From assembly GCA_023422975.1 (NCBI GenBank), contig JAFAGF010000031.1, forward strand, positions 1 through 10,335: a stretch of DNA of 10,335 nucleotides, given 5' to 3'. The DNA is from Pseudomonadota bacterium. Lineage in GTDB: Bacteria > Pseudomonadota > Gammaproteobacteria > Burkholderiales > Burkholderiaceae_C. The translations under genes and the position numbers were made by a program. The notes under the pieces were generated by a model, which searched no databases, was not told the DNA's origin, and saw only the letters and a list, made by a program, of their open reading frames with translations. Below are positions 1-6,040 of this stretch, one piece after another; positions within the stretch are counted from its first letter, which is position 1; every line of letters starts with the position of its first letter.

Positions 1-20
1 AGTGTGCCCCAAAGCTCAGC

Positions 21-36
21 CCGCCTGCGTAGGCGG
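21..36 (-). terminator. Possible terminator hairpin after gltS
   Basis: A perfect 6-bp GC stem (CCGCCT / AGGCGG) with a 4-nt loop lies 11 bases beyond the gltS stop codon. Read in the gltS direction it is followed by GCTGAGCTTT, which is a poor U-tract, so termination may be weak or may need Rho. In the opposite direction it is followed by TTTC. The position directly after a stop codon is the main argument. Confidence 0.45.
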
Positions 37-47
37 TTTCAAGCAGA

Positions 48-1286
48 TTACTGAATGAACTTGATGAAGGCCTGAATCAGGAAGGCGTTGACGATGTCAA
101 TAAAGAAGGCCCCGACCAGCGGCACGATCAGGAAAGCCTTGTGCGAAGGGCCGTACTGGTTGGTGATGGCCTGCATATTGGCCACGGCGGTGGGCGTGGC
201 GCCCATGCCAAAGCCGCAGTGGCCGGCAGCCAGCACGGCGGCGTCGTAGTTCTTGCCCATGATGCGGAAGGTGACGAAGGTGGCATACAGCGCCATGATG
301 AGCGTTTGCACGGCCAGGATCACCATCAGCGGGGCGGCCAGATCGGTCAGCTCCCACAGCTTCAGCGACAGCAGGGCGATTGCCAGGTAGATGGACAGCG
401 CCGCATTGCCGAACACGTCGATGGCACGGTCAAACACCTTGAAGCCAAAAATGTAGTCCAGCACGTTGCGGATCACGACACCACCGCCCAGCGCCCAGAC
501 GAAGGTGGGCAACTGAATCACGGTGTCCTTGGTGACGCCGGTCATGAACTCGGCAAAGGCCAGGCAGCCTGCGAACAGGGCCAGGGTCTCGATAGCGGCG
601 TCTGCGGTAATCAGGCGCGGGGTTTTGTTGGGGGACTCAAAGTTGGCCACATCGCTGTACTCCGAGACGGCGGGGCCGCCTTCGGTCAACTGCTCGGCTT
701 CGCTGCGGGCCTTGGCCAGCTTGTGCTTGGTCACCAGACGTTTGGCCAGAGGGCCGCCCAAGATGCCACCAATCACCAGACCAAAGGTGGCGCAGGCCAT
801 GCCCAAGGTGGTGGCGCCGGTCAGGCCATATTGGTTTTCCATGACCGAGCCCCAGGCACCCGCAGTGCCGTGGCCACCGATCAGGGTGATGGAGCCAGCG
901 ATCAGACCAATCATCGGGTCCAGCCCCAGCATGGTGGCCAAGCTGATGCCCACGGTGTTTTGCACCAGGATGAACACCGCAATTACCAGCAGGAACACGA
1001 TCAGGCCAGTGCCACCTTGCTTGAGCTTGGCGAAGTTGGCGCTCAGGCCAATTGAGGAGAAGAACACCAGCATGAAAGCCGACTGCAGGCTGGATTCAAA
1101 CTTGAAGGACCAGCCCATCGTCAAATGCAAGATGTAAATCAGTGCAGCCACGACCAAACCACCGGCCACGGGTTCGGGGATGTTGTAGTTGCGCAGGAAA
1201 CGAATGCGATTAACCAGGAACTTGCCCAGCAACAGCACCAAAACGGCGAGTATGAGGGTGTAGTACGCACTGAAAGTAACTTGCAT
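48..1286 (-). CDS. gltS: Sodium/glutamate symporter GltS
   Basis: This is an inner-membrane carrier of the ESS family that takes up glutamate together with sodium ions. The 412 residues match the usual family length (about 400). Hydrophobic membrane segments fill both halves, separated by a polar, charged, presumably cytoplasmic loop at about residues 182-228. The two re-entrant-loop-type motifs are clear: GGHGTAGAWG at 137-146 in the N-terminal half, and a GFGMGATPTAVANM stretch at 358-371 in the C-terminal half. The ATG start is supported by GAGAG at 1292-1296, 5 bases upstream. That Shine-Dalgarno lies inside a small inverted repeat (GAAAG/CTTTC, 1287-1300). The gene stands alone, followed by a possible terminator hairpin. 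Its upstream gap is dyad-rich and may carry control sites. Function is assigned from motifs; substrate specificity is inferred from the family. Confidence 0.95.
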   Translation of the reverse strand: MQVTFSAYYTLILAVLVLLLGKFLVNRIRFLRNYNIPEPVAGGLVVAALIYILHLTMGWSFKFESSLQSAFMLVFFSSIGLSANFAKLKQGGTGLIVFLLVIAVFILVQNTVGISLATMLGLDPMIGLIAGSITLIGGHGTAGAWGSVMENQYGLTGATTLGMACATFGLVIGGILGGPLAKRLVTKHKLAKARSEAEQLTEGGPAVSEYSDVANFESPNKTPRLITADAAIETLALFAGCLAFAEFMTGVTKDTVIQLPTFVWALGGGVVIRNVLDYIFGFKVFDRAIDVFGNAALSIYLAIALLSLKLWELTDLAAPLMVILAVQTLIMALYATFVTFRIMGKNYDAAVLAAGHCGFGMGATPTAVANMQAITNQYGPSHKAFLIVPLVGAFFIDIVNAFLIQAFIKFIQ

Positions 1287-1413
1287 GAAAGCTCTCTTTC
1301 ATAAGAAACAGCGAACCGACTATCGATGCGCAGGCTGCTGCCAGCACATGGATAAAGGCGCTTACGGTTGAAGGTGAAAGACTGATCTGTTCAGATATGA
1401 GGAAACTAAATCC

Positions 1414-1441
1414 TTGAAGCTATTGAATAAATAGCTTTCAA
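1414..1441. repeat. Imperfect hairpin, possible dispersed intergenic repeat
   Basis: TTGAA-GCTATT (1414-1424) pairs with AATAGC-TTCAA (1430-1441) across a 5-nt loop, leaving one T (1436) unpaired. The ATAGCTT/AAGCTAT type of element reminds me of short repeats scattered between genes in Comamonadaceae. That link is from memory and cannot be tested with a single copy. It lies about 130 bases upstream of the gltS start. Confidence 0.4.
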
Positions 1442-1522
1442 CGCATGTTAAACAGGCGCCATCTGCCAGAAATCTTTTGTTTGGTGAAAAGTTGTTTTAT
1501 GACTTTTCTGAATGTGACCAGA

Positions 1523-1540
1523 CTATGCAGATCTGCATAG
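1523..1540. promoter_or_regulatory. 18-bp perfect palindrome, putative operator
   Basis: CTATGCAGATCTGCATAG is its own reverse complement over all 18 bases, centred on GATC. TGACC (1515-1519) and GGTCA (1541-1545) flank it, but asymmetrically (3 bases on the left, none on the right). The left arm with two more bases, GACTATGCA (1521-1529), recurs exactly at 1554-1562, 33 bp downstream, which is close to three helical turns. This is the pattern of a dimeric repressor or activator site with an auxiliary half-site. The regulator is unknown and not encoded in the window. The palindrome centre lies about 245 bases upstream of the gltS start. Confidence 0.5.
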
Positions 1541-1686
1541 GGTCATGCGCGCGGACTATGCACCAATGCGGGGATTGGCGTTGGCTGGCATCGCTTTATA
1601 GAGGGAAATTCTAGGTATTTGCCCTAGGGTACTTGGGGGAAGTGTGCTAGGAATCTTATGTAAGACCTGCGTCAGGCTCGGGGCAG

Positions 1687-1737
1687 GAAGGTGAAGAAGG
1701 CTGTGCGCGTCATTTGGCGGGCGCAGCGCTTACCTTC
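1687..1737. other. Large imperfect hairpin in the gap after the GGDEF-like gene
   Basis: GAAGGT (1687-1692) pairs with ACCTTC (1732-1737). Inside it AAG pairs with CTT, and GCTG..CGC (1700-1708) pairs with GCGCAGC (1721-1727), with small bulges and a 12-nt loop. It lies about 90 bases past the stop codon of the minus-strand GGDEF-like gene. It has no U-tract in either direction, so a Rho-independent terminator is not supported. It could be a 3'-end stabilising structure or chance. Confidence 0.3.
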
Positions 1738-1828
1738 ATGCCGTGCTGCCCACCGCCGTACGCGGCAGGGGGCGGCCTGCTCAGCTTGGTGCTTGCTTGA
1801 GCATAGATCTGGATGCGTTGGGTAGCGC

Positions 1829-3364
1829 TTAGATCAGTGCGATGCGGCCTTTACCCATGTGCTGGGCTTGCTCACAAGCCTGCATGGCGCGTTGTACGGC
1901 TTCGGCTGGGGTGTTCAGGCCGCTGACGGCGATCACCCCAGCGCTAAAGCTCAACGGTACGGCCTGGTCGTCCAGCAGTAGAGGGCGCTTACTCAGCTCT
2001 TGTTGCAGGCGGGCCAGCGCTTGGGCCGCAGGTGCGGCAGCCGTGGCGGGAAAGAGAATGACGAACTGCTGTTCGTTGATGCGCCCGATGGCATCCTGGG
2101 GGCGCAGGGTAGCGCGCACCAAGCGCGCCATGTGAACCAGTGCGGCGGTTTTGGCTTGTGGGCCGTTTTCAGTCGCCAGTGCGGCCAACTGGTCAATTTG
2201 CAGCGCGGCCAATGTGGTGGGTTGAGGTTGGCGCTGATTGCGGGCCGCCTCGGTGAGTAGGGCTTCTTTCAAGCCCTGGGGGTTGAGTGCACCGGTCTCG
2301 GGGTCGTTGCGCGTGCTGTCTTCCACATGGTGCAGTGCACTGGAAAGCGCTTCGATCTGTTCTTCCTGAATTTGTGTCTGCTCGCGTAAATCTGCCAGTT
2401 GGGCCTGGACGATGCGGTTTTCGGTGGCCAAGGCGCTGCCCGAGTGCACCACGGATTCCAACACAACGGCCAGGTCGCCCAAATCTTGCGCTTGCTGGAT
2501 TTGCTGTGCGCAATTGGTCAGTGCATGGGAGTGGTTTTCACTGAGCTTGCCCAGTCCGGCCATCTGCTTGGTGTGCTCGGCCAGCAAGGATTTGAGCTGT
2601 TCATGCGCATCGGCGCGGCTGCCTTCAATTTCCAGGTGGCGGAACAGCAGGCTCTTGAGGTGGGTCTGAATGCGGTCCAGTTGCTGCAGTGTCCACGGTT
2701 TGTCCATGGCGGTGGCCAGAGCCTGTGCTTGTTGCTGCAAAGATGGATCGTGCGAAGCGATGGAGGCAATGTGCTCGCCCACCATGCGCAGCAGGGCATG
2801 AATGCCCATGCGCCGTTGGGCCTGGTCTTGCGCAGTGAAGGACAGGCGGTAGCTGTAGTTGTGCAGCATTTGCTCCAGCGCAGCCAGTGGCGGCGGTGCC
2901 GTGCGTAAAAAATGTGCCAACTGGTCGGACAGCTCGCGCATGCGCTGGTCTTCTTCGCCCAGCGCGCTCATCACGGTCTCAATCAGGCGCGCCAGCTGTT
3001 GTGCCAAAGCGTCAGGCAGCACGTCAATGGTGGTGATCGTGGCTGGGGTCTCTAGAGCTGGGGCTTGGGGTGCGATGCCAAGATCCAGCTGTGCGTAGTC
3101 GGCAATCGCGGCTTGCAAAGCCGTCCAGTCTTGCGCCTCAACTGCGGTCGAAAAAGCGTGGGCCAGGCGCTTTTGGATGGGTGTTTGGGTGGGCAGCACG
3201 GTGGCAATGCGTCGCAGCGGTGCCAGGGGAAAGCTCACTTGGGGCAGCAGCCCAGCCACTTCTTCGTACACCGCCTGGTAGTTGGCAGGTGTGGGCGCTA
3301 GGCGGCGTGTGGCCAAGAGCTTGAGGGTGTCGCGAGCAATATCGGCAGGGGTGCGTGCAGCCAC
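1829..3364 (-). CDS. Degenerate GGDEF-domain protein, probably not a cyclase
   Basis: This 511-residue soluble protein has no signal peptide or membrane segment. Residues 1-345 are mostly helical and rich in Ala, Gln and Leu; a Gln/Glu-rich stretch at about 317-347 looks like a coiled coil. Residues 348-511 align with a GGDEF fold: NDPETGALN at 353-361 stands for the usual D-x-LTG-x-xN, RINEQQFVILFP at 428-439 for R-x-GGDEF-x-ILFP, LSFSAGV at 471-477 for the TxSxGV strand, and a final AQHMGKGRI for the AKxxGRN helix. NEQQF replaces the GGDEF residues, and the metal-binding DxD and GHxxGD positions are also lost, so diguanylate cyclase activity is unlikely. A c-di-GMP or nucleotide sensor or scaffold role is possible. 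The start is GTG, with AAGG 7 bases upstream (3372-3375). It is divergent from surE across 145 bases. No clear terminator follows. Confidence 0.8.
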   Translation of the reverse strand: MAARTPADIARDTLKLLATRRLAPTPANYQAVYEEVAGLLPQVSFPLAPLRRIATVLPTQTPIQKRLAHAFSTAVEAQDWTALQAAIADYAQLDLGIAPQAPALETPATITTIDVLPDALAQQLARLIETVMSALGEEDQRMRELSDQLAHFLRTAPPPLAALEQMLHNYSYRLSFTAQDQAQRRMGIHALLRMVGEHIASIASHDPSLQQQAQALATAMDKPWTLQQLDRIQTHLKSLLFRHLEIEGSRADAHEQLKSLLAEHTKQMAGLGKLSENHSHALTNCAQQIQQAQDLGDLAVVLESVVHSGSALATENRIVQAQLADLREQTQIQEEQIEALSSALHHVEDSTRNDPETGALNPQGLKEALLTEAARNQRQPQPTTLAALQIDQLAALATENGPQAKTAALVHMARLVRATLRPQDAIGRINEQQFVILFPATAAAPAAQALARLQQELSKRPLLLDDQAVPLSFSAGVIAVSGLNTPAEAVQRAMQACEQAQHMGKGRIALI

Positions 3365-3459
3365 GGGTAAGCCTTACAAAGAGACAAAAGAAAGAAGTTT
3401 GGCAGAGCACTGCGTAGTTTGCATGCTCATAAAGGTGCAATTCGTCGGTGTGCGGATGT

Positions 3460-3487
3460 TTGCGCTTGCTTGCGCGGCACCTACAAT
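3460..3487 (+). promoter_or_regulatory. Sigma-70-type promoter for surE-pcm-nlpD
   Basis: TTGCGC (3460-3465) and TACAAT (3482-3487) are separated by 16 bases. This puts transcription start near 3494 and gives a leader of only about 16 bases before the surE ATG. The -10 has 5 of 6 consensus positions; the -35 has the conserved TTG. It lies in the 145-base divergent gap with the GGDEF-like gene, whose own minus-strand promoter I could not identify. Confidence 0.6.
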
Positions 3488-3509
3488 CGGCGCAATCTGT
3501 TGAGAGCCC

Positions 3510-4298
3510 ATGAAGATTCTTATTTCTAACGACGACGGGTATCAGGCACCCGGCATCGTCGCGTTACATGATGCTTTGGCTTCCATTGACGGCATTGAAG
3601 TCGAGGTGGTTGCGCCTGAGCACAATAACAGCGCAAAGTCGAATGCGCTGACTTTGCATTCGCCTTTGTATGTGCACCGTGCGTCCAACGGTTTTCGCTA
3701 CGTCAATGGCACGCCCGCAGATTGCGTGCATATCGCCATGACGGGCTTGCTCGGCTACAAGCCGGACTTGGTGGTGTCAGGTATCAACAATGGTGCCAAT
3801 ATGGGGGACGACACCATCTATTCAGGCACGGTGGGTGCGGCCATGGAGGGCTTTTTGTTCGGTGTCCCAGCAATCGCATTTTCTCAAGTGGAGCGCGATT
3901 GGGGGGAGTTGGAGTCCGCCGCCCAGAAAGCCAAGCAGCTGGTGCAGCAAATGCGCCAGCAGCAGCTGATTGGCAATGCTCCGTGGCTGCTGAACGTCAA
4001 TATTCCCAACCTTCCCTTGGCGCAGATGGGCGCCGTGAAGTTGTGCCGTTTGGGTCGTCGCCATTCGGCCGAGCCGGTGATCACCCAGGCCAGCCCACGT
4101 GGTGAGACCATGTACTGGATTGGTAGCGCGGGCGCAGCCAAAGATGAGGCAGAAGGGACGGACTTTTACGCGACAGCCCGCGGGCATGTGGCGTTGACGC
4201 CGTTGAAGGTGGATTTGACGGACCACGACCACCTGGTGTACTGGGCGCAGACTGCGTCCCGGCTGGATATGGGAGCCCCGTCAAAGGAAACAGCATGA
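3510..4298 (+). CDS. surE: 5'/3'-nucleotidase SurE
   Basis: SurE is a cytoplasmic metal-dependent phosphatase that removes phosphate from nucleoside 5'- and 3'-monophosphates and short polyphosphates, and is linked to stationary-phase survival. The 262 residues fit the family (about 250). The N-terminal ISNDDG box supplies Asp8 and Asp9. Ser41 lies in the APEHNNSAKSN loop and Asn97 in VSGINNGANMGDD (89-101); together these are the four metal ligands known from family structures. IYSGTVGAAMEG (103-114) is also typical. The ATG has GAGAG at 3502-3506, 3 bases upstream, which is close spacing. The stop overlaps the pcm start in ATGA (4295-4298), indicating translational coupling. It is the first gene of a three-gene operon that reads from the promoter at 3460-3487. 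Confidence 0.96.
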   Translation: MKILISNDDGYQAPGIVALHDALASIDGIEVEVVAPEHNNSAKSNALTLHSPLYVHRASNGFRYVNGTPADCVHIAMTGLLGYKPDLVVSGINNGANMGDDTIYSGTVGAAMEGFLFGVPAIAFSQVERDWGELESAAQKAKQLVQQMRQQQLIGNAPWLLNVNIPNLPLAQMGAVKLCRLGRRHSAEPVITQASPRGETMYWIGSAGAAKDEAEGTDFYATARGHVALTPLKVDLTDHDHLVYWAQTASRLDMGAPSKETA

Positions 4299-5077
4299 AT
4301 CAGCCCAAGCGTTCGGTTCCCGGATGGATTGCTGCATCGGCGGCGCCCAAACATATCAATGGACGTGTGGGTGCAGCTGCAGCGCAAGTTCAACGCTCTG
4401 CGACAGCGCCGGTCGGCTTGGGGCTGGATTCTTCGGCGGTGCGCCTTCGCATGGTGCAACGCGTGGCGGCGACAGGTATTCAGTCGCAAAGCGTGCTGGG
4501 CGCATTGAGTCGCGTAGAGCGCCATTTGTTTGTCGATAGTGCTTTGGTGAACCAGGCCTACGAAGACACCAGTTTGCCGATAGGCTTGCAACAGACCATC
4601 TCCAAACCCAGTGTGGTGGCACGCATGATTGAGTTGCTGGAAGGTGCGGACTGTGTGCGTGCTGCGGGCAAGCTGGGGCGTGTGCTAGAAGTGGGGACAG
4701 GGTGTGGCTACCAAGCCGCTGTGCTCGCTTGCGTGGCACAGCAGGTTTATTCTGTGGAGCGTTTGCGCGGGTTGCACGAAAAAGCACGGAACAATTTGCG
4801 GCCTCTGCGACTCACAAATGTGCATCTTTTGTTTGGGGACGGCATGCTGGGCTACGCGCAAGGCGGCCCGTATGCAGGCATCATTTCGGCCGCGGGGGGG
4901 GATTCCATTCCTCGGGCTTGGTTAGATCAATTGGCGGTGGGAGGGCGCTTGGTGGCCCCTACTGTGAGAAGTACAGGGCAGCAAGCACTGTTGGTGGTTG
5001 ACAAGACGCCGCATGGATTTACAGAGTCTGTGCTCGAAGCAGTGCACTTTGTCCCTCTAAAATCTGGGATTGCCTGA
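4295..5077 (+). CDS. pcm: Protein-L-isoaspartate O-methyltransferase
   Basis: Pcm uses S-adenosylmethionine to methylate isoaspartyl residues in aged proteins, starting their repair, in the cytoplasm. SAM-binding motif I is LEVGTGCGYQ (131-140). SLPIGLQQTISKPSVVARM (93-111) is the conserved substrate-side segment, GDG is at 181-183, and HFVPL is near the C terminus. At 260 residues it is about 50 longer than the E. coli enzyme (208). Most of the excess is an Ala/Arg/Val-rich N-terminal extension of about 46 residues before the conserved core, plus a longer linker before motif I. The segment ISAAGGDSIP (197-206) carries a Gly-Gly where E. coli has VTAAPPEIP; it is encoded over a run of eight G (4894-4901). 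The start overlaps the surE stop, and the stop overlaps the nlpD ribosome binding site. Confidence 0.93.
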   Translation: MNQPKRSVPGWIAASAAPKHINGRVGAAAAQVQRSATAPVGLGLDSSAVRLRMVQRVAATGIQSQSVLGALSRVERHLFVDSALVNQAYEDTSLPIGLQQTISKPSVVARMIELLEGADCVRAAGKLGRVLEVGTGCGYQAAVLACVAQQVYSVERLRGLHEKARNNLRPLRLTNVHLLFGDGMLGYAQGGPYAGIISAAGGDSIPRAWLDQLAVGGRLVAPTVRSTGQQALLVVDKTPHGFTESVLEAVHFVPLKSGIA

Positions 5078-5090
5078 AAGGGAAATAAAT

Positions 5091-5957
5091 ATGTTGTTAT
5101 CGCGAGGTCTTGGAGCTTTGAGTGCAGTGCTGGTCGCTGGCGGTTTGCTGGCCGGTTGTGCTCAGGTGAACAAGGCTCCAGTCGAAGACCGTGGTGGCTG
5201 GGGGGCAAGCTCCACAGCTCGGGTAGATCCATCGACGCTACCCGGTGCAGAAAATGCCGGCAAGCCCGGCTACTACACCGTTCAGCCCGGTGATACCTTG
5301 ATTCGCATTGGTCTGGAGCACGGCCAGAGCTGGAAAGATGTGGCGCGCTGGAGCAATTTGACGAACCCCGATCTGATCGAAGTGGGTCAGGTGGTGCGCG
5401 TGGTGCCACCCGGTGCCGCTGTGGGTGTGCAGTCGCAAGGGACACGACCTGTGGCGTCTACGACGGTGCAGCCTGTGGCGCTGCCTCCAGCAGGCAGTAC
5501 GGCATCAACGCCCGTTGCAACACCTGCTGCGACCGCGCCGGCGCCAACACCTGTGGAGAGTACTGCCTCTAGCTCAGGTGGTGATGCCAGTGGGCTGGGC
5601 TTTATGTGGCCAGCTTCTGGTGCAGTCATTGCGGGCTTCAACGAATCGACCAACAAAGGGGTAGACATTGCAGGCAAGGCTGGTGATCCCATTGTGGCAG
5701 CAGCAGATGGTCGGGTGGTGTATGCAGGCGCAGGTTTGCGTGGCTATGGCCATCTGGTGATCTTGAAACACAACAACACCTATCTGACAGCCTATGCCCA
5801 CAACCAGAAGCTGCTGGTCAAAGAAGACCAGAATGTGAAGAAGGGGCAGAAAATCGCAGAGATGGGTAACACCGATGCGGATCGTGTGAAGCTTCACTTT
5901 GAAGTGCGTCGCCAAGGCAAGCCTGTAGACCCTTCTCGTTATTTGCCTGCGCGTTAA
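5091..5957 (+). CDS. nlpD: NlpD-type lipoprotein, LysM plus degenerate LytM (M23)
   Basis: This is an outer-membrane lipoprotein that binds septal peptidoglycan and activates an amidase (AmiC in E. coli) during daughter-cell separation. Residues 1-22 form a lipoprotein signal with lipobox LAGC (Cys23); Ala at +2 suggests sorting to the outer membrane. A LysM domain spans about 60-107 (YYTVQPGDTL, then LIEVGQVVRV). A Pro/Ala/Thr/Ser-rich linker covers 108-168, and a LytM domain covers about 170-288. The zinc ligands are degenerate: HxGxD reads NKGVD (188-192) and HxH reads KLH (267-269), as in E. coli NlpD, so it should act as an activator rather than an endopeptidase. I chose the ATG at 5091 over an in-frame TTG at 5070 because AAAGGGA (5077-5083) sits 7 bases upstream and the lipoprotein signal then begins at once. 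It is the last gene of the surE operon. Confidence 0.93.
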   Translation: MLLSRGLGALSAVLVAGGLLAGCAQVNKAPVEDRGGWGASSTARVDPSTLPGAENAGKPGYYTVQPGDTLIRIGLEHGQSWKDVARWSNLTNPDLIEVGQVVRVVPPGAAVGVQSQGTRPVASTTVQPVALPPAGSTASTPVATPAATAPAPTPVESTASSSGGDASGLGFMWPASGAVIAGFNESTNKGVDIAGKAGDPIVAAADGRVVYAGAGLRGYGHLVILKHNNTYLTAYAHNQKLLVKEDQNVKKGQKIAEMGNTDADRVKLHFEVRRQGKPVDPSRYLPAR

Positions 5958-5980
5958 GCGCCGCTGATGTGCCTTTGCGA

Positions 5981-6013
5981 AAAATGCCCGGTGCGATCCG
6001 CGTCGGGCATTTT
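5981..6013 (+). terminator. Strong intrinsic terminator after nlpD
   Basis: AAAATGCCCG (5981-5990) and CGGGCATTTT (6004-6013) form a perfect 10-bp stem, with further pairing (two G-U, two G-C) into the 13-nt loop, followed by CTTTTGTGTTTTTG. The A-tract on the left side would also give a U-tract on the other strand. It separates surE-pcm-nlpD from rluD. Confidence 0.85.
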
Positions 6014-6040
6014 CTTTTGTGTTTTTGATGGGGAGTGTGC

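Larger units (their letters stand above)
1287..1828. promoter_or_regulatory. 542-base non-coding gap upstream of gltS
   Basis: This gap lies between the gltS start and the 3' end of the GGDEF-like gene, both on the minus strand. I see no convincing coding region. It holds an imperfect hairpin (1414-1441), several ATCTG/CAGAT dyads (1385-1396, 1461-1470, 1528-1535), an 18-bp palindrome with a third half-site (1523-1562), inverted CTAGG/CCTAG elements (1611-1627) and a large imperfect hairpin (1687-1737). The stretch 1381-1510 is more AT-rich than its surroundings. The gltS promoter must be here or further upstream, but no -35/-10 pair on the minus strand is good enough to name. Confidence 0.6.

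Noticed and set aside
141..1055. 304-residue plus-strand ORF opposite gltS
   Set aside because: It is antisense to the clear GltS gene. Its composition (His/Gln/Gly-rich, no hydrophobic core) is that expected from the complement of a GC-rich membrane protein gene.
1513..1523. TGTGA as a CRP half-site near the palindrome
   Set aside because: The second half (TCACA at 6-base spacing) is missing.
3367..3377. GTAAG-C-CTTAC palindrome over the ribosome site of the GGDEF-like gene
   Set aside because: The central gap of one base cannot form an RNA hairpin, and an 11-base dyad is plausible by chance.
5058..5063. TAAAAT as a -10 box for an nlpD promoter inside pcm
   Set aside because: No acceptable -35 lies 16-18 bases upstream, and the bases are coding.
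5070..5090. Alternative TTG start for nlpD
   Set aside because: It would place seven polar residues before the lipoprotein signal and overlap the pcm stop; ATG 5091 has a good ribosome site.
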